From Marinovum algicola (GTDB lineage Bacteria > Pseudomonadota > Alphaproteobacteria > Rhodobacterales > Rhodobacteraceae): a stretch of DNA of 64,000 nucleotides. Below are positions 60,244 to 64,000 of this stretch, piece after piece. Position 1 is the first letter of the stretch. Each line of letters begins with the position of its first letter. Where the stretch lies: the NCBI RefSeq assembly GCF_900109145.1, contig NZ_FNYY01000005.1, positions 124,001 to 188,000 of the forward strand, given 5' to 3'. The notes beneath the pieces are model-generated. The model searched no databases. It was not told where the DNA came from and saw nothing but the letters and a program-made list of their open reading frames with translations. The translations under genes and the position numbers were made by a program.

Positions 60244-60816
60244 TCAGCTGTCAATCATCGCTTGCAAAATGGCCTTGGCACTCTCGCCGGACCAATCGGC
60301 GTCACCTTCGAGGCGGGCGATCTCCCGGCCTTCGCGGTCGAGAATCACCGTTGTCGGCAGGCCCAGCACCCGGACGCCGCGGGCAATCGCCTGATCGGGA
60401 TCGCGGTGCAGCGGCAGGTTGTCGACGCCGATGCTTTCGAAGAACCGGGTCATCGAGGGCGCCGGGTTGCGGCCGGTGGCCAGCGTCACCACCTCGAAAT
60501 CCTCGCCGCCCAGCTCGGTCTGGAGATCGGCCAGCATCGGCATTTCCTTACGGCAGGGCGCGCACCAGGTGGCCCAGAAGTTCAGCAGGACCACCTTGCC
60601 AAGGTAATCGTCGAGGTTGAGCGCCGCGCCATCGAAATCAGTGAAATCCCGTGCCGGCACCGAGACCGGGGCGGGATGCACCTTGAGCTTTTGCATGTCG
60701 CCCTCGCGCAGCGCCTCGAGCGCGGCGGGATCGGCAGCATTTGCGCTTGCCCCCAAGCCCATATAGACAGCGGCAGCAAGAGCCGATGCATTCAATCCCC
60801 GACGAGTGAGCTTCAT
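60244..60816 (-). CDS. TlpA-like thiol:disulfide oxidoreductase
   Basis: A 190-residue exported thioredoxin-fold protein. An N-terminal signal ([21 protein letters not shown]) is followed by the active site [16 protein letters not shown] and the cis-Pro segment [14 protein letters not shown]. TlpA proteins reduce periplasmic disulfides, often for cytochrome c or oxidase assembly. Its start codon overlaps that of argH on the other strand by two bases. Confidence 0.9.
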   Translation of the reverse strand: MKLTRRGLNASALAAAVYMGLGASANAADPAALEALREGDMQKLKVHPAPVSVPARDFTDFDGAALNLDDYLGKVVLLNFWATWCAPCRKEMPMLADLQTELGGEDFEVVTLATGRNPAPSMTRFFESIGVDNLPLHRDPDQAIARGVRVLGLPTTVILDREGREIARLEGDADWSGESAKAILQAMIDS

Positions 60817-62206
60817 GTCAGACAAATCCTCAAACCAGATGTGGGGCGGCCGCTTTGCCGCTGGACCGGACGCGATCATGGAGGCGATCAATGCCTCGAT
60901 CGGCTTCGATCAGCGCATGGCCGCACAGGATATCGAAGGCTCCCGCGCCCATGCGGCGATGTTGGCCGCCCAAGGCATAATTGACGGTAAAGACGCCGAG
61001 GCGATCAGGGAAGGGCTTCTCACGATCTTGTCAGAGATCGAGGGTGGTGGTTTCGCCTTTTCCACCGCGCTGGAAGACATTCACATGAATGTCGAGGCCC
61101 GGCTGAAAGAGGTGATCGGCGAACCGGCGGGCCGTCTGCACACCGGCCGCTCGCGCAATGACCAGGTGGCGACCGATTTCAAACTCTGGACCCGCGACCA
61201 GCTTGATGCGGTCGATCAGGCGTTGGGCGCGCTGATCAAGGCGCTTCTTGCCCAGGCCGAGGCCGGGGCCGATTGGGTGATGCCGGGCTTTACCCATTTG
61301 CAGGTCGCCCAGCCTGTCACCTGGGGCCACCACATGATGGCCTATGTCGAAATGTTCGCCCGCGACCGTTCGCGCATCCAGGACGCCCGCCGCCGGATGA
61401 ACGAATGCCCCCTCGGCGCCGCCGCGCTGGCCGGCACCTCCTTTCCGATCGACCGCGAGGCAACGGCGCAGGCGCTGGGTTTCGACCGCCCCGCCGCCAA
61501 TTCGCTCGACGCCGTGTCTGACCGGGACTTCGCGCTGGAATTCCTCGCCGCCGCCTCGATCTGCGCCATGCACCTCAGCCGCCTGGCCGAAGAGCTGGTG
61601 ATCTGGTCCTCTGCGCAGTTCCGCTTCGTGACACTCTCGGACCGGTTCTCGACCGGCTCCTCGATCATGCCGCAAAAGAAGAACCCCGACGCGGCCGAAC
61701 TGATCCGTGCCAAGATCGGCCGCATTTTCGGCGCCAACGTGGCGCTGATGACGGTGATGAAGGGGCTGCCCTTGGCCTATTCCAAGGACATGCAGGAAGA
61801 CAAGGAACAGGTCTTCGACGCCGCCGACAACCTGATGCTGGCGCTGGCCGCGATGGAGGGGATGGTCAAGGACATGTCGGCCAATCGCGACAGCCTCGAG
61901 GTCGCGGCCGCCACCGGATTCTCGACCGCGACCGACCTGGCCGACTGGCTGGTGCGGGTGCTGGGCATGCCGTTCCGCGATGCGCATCACGTCACCGGTT
62001 CGCTGGTGGCCAAGGCCGAGGCCAAGGGCTGCGATCTGCCCGACCTGAGCCTCGAAGAGATGCAATCGGTGCATGAGCATATCACCCAGGACGTCTTTGA
62101 CGTGCTGGGCGTGCATAATTCCGTGGCCTCGCGCACCTCTTATGGCGGCACCGCGCCGTCGCGGGTGCGCGAACAGGTGGCGCGCTGGAAAGAGGCGCTG
62201 GCATGA
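60815..62206 (+). CDS. argH: Argininosuccinate lyase
   Basis: A 463-residue enzyme that splits argininosuccinate into arginine and fumarate. The fumarase-superfamily signature [12 protein letters not shown] is intact, as are [11 protein letters not shown] near the start, [13 protein letters not shown] and [15 protein letters not shown]. The start at 60815 ([14 protein letters not shown]) matches the usual family N-terminus. The stop overlaps the next small lipoprotein gene by four bases. Confidence 0.96.
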   Translation: MSDKSSNQMWGGRFAAGPDAIMEAINASIGFDQRMAAQDIEGSRAHAAMLAAQGIIDGKDAEAIREGLLTILSEIEGGGFAFSTALEDIHMNVEARLKEVIGEPAGRLHTGRSRNDQVATDFKLWTRDQLDAVDQALGALIKALLAQAEAGADWVMPGFTHLQVAQPVTWGHHMMAYVEMFARDRSRIQDARRRMNECPLGAAALAGTSFPIDREATAQALGFDRPAANSLDAVSDRDFALEFLAAASICAMHLSRLAEELVIWSSAQFRFVTLSDRFSTGSSIMPQKKNPDAAELIRAKIGRIFGANVALMTVMKGLPLAYSKDMQEDKEQVFDAADNLMLALAAMEGMVKDMSANRDSLEVAAATGFSTATDLADWLVRVLGMPFRDAHHVTGSLVAKAEAKGCDLPDLSLEEMQSVHEHITQDVFDVLGVHNSVASRTSYGGTAPSRVREQVARWKEALA

Positions 62207-62349
62207 GCCGCCTCGCGGCGCTGGCCGCGCTCGTGCTTTTGGCGGCCTGTGGCGTCGACGGCGAACCGGAGCGGCCCGAGGCCAGGACGCCGGTGAACCT
62301 GTCGGTCACCGGCACCGCCGAGGTCGGCCTTTCCGGCGGCTCGAGCTGA
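62203..62349 (+). CDS. Small lipoprotein
   Basis: A 48-residue protein with a lipobox: [17 protein letters not shown], the Cys at residue 16 being the lipidation site. The remaining 32 residues are polar ([13 protein letters not shown]). The ATG overlaps the argH stop codon (ATGA). Small lipoproteins in this position behind argH are common in Rhodobacterales; their function is unknown. Confidence 0.8.
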   Translation: MSRLAALAALVLLAACGVDGEPERPEARTPVNLSVTGTAEVGLSGGSS

Positions 62350-62354
62350 ACGCC

Positions 62355-62681
62355 ATGGCCGGGGTCTCTCCGTTTCGCTGGCTCTACCTCGCGCTCGCGC
62401 TCTGGGGGGCGGTGCATCCGATGGCTTATCTCCTGCGTTGGTTTTCGCAGAACGGGTTTGACCTGCCGGGCCTGGTGGCGGCCTGGCATGTCAATGCGGC
62501 GACCAGCGGGCTGGTCTGGGACCTGACGATTGCCGCCCTGGCGCTGACCCTCTGGATCGCCGCCGAGGTGGCGGTCCGCCGCAACTGGGAGGCGCTGCTG
62601 GCGATTCCGGCAACCTTTCTGATCGGCCTGTCCTGCGGCTTGCCGCTCTATCTCTTCCTGCGCAGCCGGCCTATACTTTAG
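62355..62681 (+). CDS. DUF2834 family membrane protein
   Basis: A 108-residue protein with three membrane helices matching DUF2834 (FRWLYLALALWGAVHPMAYLLRWF, VAAWHVNAATSGLVWDLTI and ATFLIGLSCGLPLYLFLRSR). The function is unknown. It starts 5 bases after the small lipoprotein and probably belongs to the argH transcript. The ATG at 62355 is preferred over a longer open frame from 62073 that overlaps argH. Confidence 0.85.
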   Translation: MAGVSPFRWLYLALALWGAVHPMAYLLRWFSQNGFDLPGLVAAWHVNAATSGLVWDLTIAALALTLWIAAEVAVRRNWEALLAIPATFLIGLSCGLPLYLFLRSRPIL

Positions 62682-62755
62682 CGCGCATTCCTCTACCAGA
62701 ATTCCCGCGTTTGTAACGCAGCTGCCCCATTCCAGCCATATTTGGCTGGGAAATT

Positions 62756-63949
62756 ATGGCCGGACTCAGCCAGGGGAATCCACAGCGCGCCATGACCTTT
62801 GTCTCTGCCAACAAGACAGCCGTTTCCGTGCCACCCGCCGCAGGCCAGGGCCGGCTGATGCGGGTGGCCCGCGAACACGGAGTCGGGCCGGTCAGGCAAT
62901 ATGCCCAGATGCTGGCGCTGCGGGTCAGGGGCACCGGGATCGACACCGGCGAATACTACGATTTCGGACTTTACGACAACGCCCACACCGGCCGCGGCCG
63001 CGCGCGCTTTCTTGGCGAACAGGCCAGCCGCGAGCTCAATCTTTCGCTCTCCCCGGATGGGGTCTGGCACCACGACGCCATCGTTTCCGACAAAGTGGCG
63101 CTGGTGCAGTACCTTGCCGAACGCGGAATGCCCACCGCCGAGACCCAGGCCACCGTCGGCAAGAGCCATGCCTTTGGTGGCATTCCCCGGCTCAGGAACA
63201 CCGGCCAGTTGTTGGGTTTTCTCTCCGCCGGAGCGCGTTATCCGCTGCTGGCCAAGCCGACCTTCGGCCGGCTCAGCACCGGCGCGGCGCGCATCGACCG
63301 GATCGACGACGAAGGCCGCTTCCTGCGCTTTGCCAATGGCCGTTGCGCCGATCTGGCGAGCTTTGCCGAAGAGGTGATGCGGGATCACGGCCGCACCGGC
63401 CTGGTGTTCCAGAGCGCGCTGCGTCAGCACGGCGCACTGACGGCGCTGACCGGCCCGGCGCTTGTCACCCTCCGACTGGTGACCCTGGCCGAAGCGCCGC
63501 AGGCGCCTGCCGTGCTCTATGCGCTGGCCTGCCTGCCGGATGCGGGCGCGGGAATGCTCTGCCCGGTCGACCTGTCCGATGGCACGCTGGGCGAGATCCG
63601 TCGGGGCAGCGGGCCCGACACCGAGTGGCGCAGCAGCCATCCGGTTACCGGCCGGCGCCTGACGGGGCAGGAGCTGCCCGACTGGCGCGCGGCCTGCGAG
63701 CTGGCCTCTGCGGCCCATGCGCTCTTGCCGGAATGCGGCATCATGGGCTGGGATATCGGCCTGACCGTCGACGGCCCGGCGCTTGTCAGCGGCACCGGCA
63801 CGCCGCGCCACGCGCTCTATCAGCTGGCCCATTGCGAAGGCGTGATGAACCCGCGCTTCGCGCCCCGATTTCGGGCGGTGGCGGCGCGGCAGGCGCAGGC
63901 GGTGCAGGTGGCACTCGGGCGCGGCGCGGCGCCCGGCACGCGGCGCTGA
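62756..63949 (+). CDS. ATP-grasp protein (sugar-transfer associated type)
   Basis: About 397 residues. The sequence resembles the ATP-grasp domain found beside polysaccharide genes: LLAKPTFGRLSTGAARIDRI for the nucleotide loop, LVFQSALRQHGALTALTG, and IMGWDIGLTVDGPALVSG near the metal site. The substrate is unknown. The start is uncertain: ATG 62756 lies beside a hairpin (CCAGCC/GGCTGG at about 62736-62753), while the ATG at 62792 has AGGGGA upstream. Confidence 0.7.
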   Translation: MAGLSQGNPQRAMTFVSANKTAVSVPPAAGQGRLMRVAREHGVGPVRQYAQMLALRVRGTGIDTGEYYDFGLYDNAHTGRGRARFLGEQASRELNLSLSPDGVWHHDAIVSDKVALVQYLAERGMPTAETQATVGKSHAFGGIPRLRNTGQLLGFLSAGARYPLLAKPTFGRLSTGAARIDRIDDEGRFLRFANGRCADLASFAEEVMRDHGRTGLVFQSALRQHGALTALTGPALVTLRLVTLAEAPQAPAVLYALACLPDAGAGMLCPVDLSDGTLGEIRRGSGPDTEWRSSHPVTGRRLTGQELPDWRAACELASAAHALLPECGIMGWDIGLTVDGPALVSGTGTPRHALYQLAHCEGVMNPRFAPRFRAVAARQAQAVQVALGRGAAPGTRR

Positions 63950-64000
63950 TCGCCCATTGATCCCACCGGCGGTTTTGCTATGACCGCCGCCATGGATCAT

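Noticed and set aside
63980-64000. Possible start of another gene at the right edge
   Set aside because: Two ATG codons are visible but only a few codons remain, so nothing can be supported.

Overview
This is a GC-rich alphaproteobacterial chromosome segment, most probably from the Rhodobacterales/roseobacter group. The inference rests on the gene families and their order: a 44-residue aa3 oxidase subunit IV, DUF6173, DUF6356, NrtS, homospermidine synthase, a phaA/phaB pair, and argH followed by a small lipoprotein and DUF2834. I can read family membership and motifs, not species.

Layout. 0-5.2 kb: molybdenum cofactor genes (mobB-moeA fusion, mobA, fdhD) and azlCD. 5.2-25.7 kb: core housekeeping genes, including an Lrp regulator, a TPR protein, ispE, a polyprenyl synthase, a tRNA methyltransferase, phaB-phaA, an EAL phosphodiesterase, tag, rpsD with a structured leader, homospermidine synthase, hisC, a TyrA-like dehydrogenase, extensin-like protein, ppaC, sseB, a uracil-DNA glycosylase and nrtS. 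25.8-38.7 kb: an integrated island, bounded by a 19-bp direct repeat that is the 3' end of tRNA-Phe. It carries an integrase, a helicase-like gene behind a leader-peptide/alternative-hairpin region, a serine resolvase with a Tn3-type res site, and a three-gene defence operon: a single-polypeptide type I (ISP) restriction-modification enzyme followed by a Septu-like ATPase and HNH nuclease. 38.8-51.4 kb: a nine-gene alginate-type exopolysaccharide operon read leftward (algD, alg8, alg44, algA, algG-like, unknown, algX-like, algK-like, algL-like). 51.4-64 kb: an AT-rich regulatory interval with a CtrA-type site, a persulfide-dioxygenase-like hydrolase, modABC, an arsenate-resistance operon (arsR-arsC fusion, GAPDH, arsJ), a Lys/Ala/Pro repeat protein, a TlpA-like thioredoxin, argH and an ATP-grasp protein.

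How they work together. The modABC importer supplies molybdate to the cofactor genes at the other end of the window. In the alginate operon the precursor and polymerising enzymes (AlgD, the AlgA guanylyltransferase half, Alg8) keep their catalytic residues. Every tailoring or control domain I could inspect has lost hallmark residues: the PilZ RxxxR of Alg44, the phosphomannose isomerase metal ligands of AlgA, the DPHD motif of AlgG, the Ser and His of AlgX and the His of AlgL. The operon therefore looks like a machine for an unmodified or different uronan rather than a copy of the Pseudomonas system. This cluster and the defence island are the two most interesting parts of the window. All residue comparisons come from memory of the families and need an alignment to confirm.
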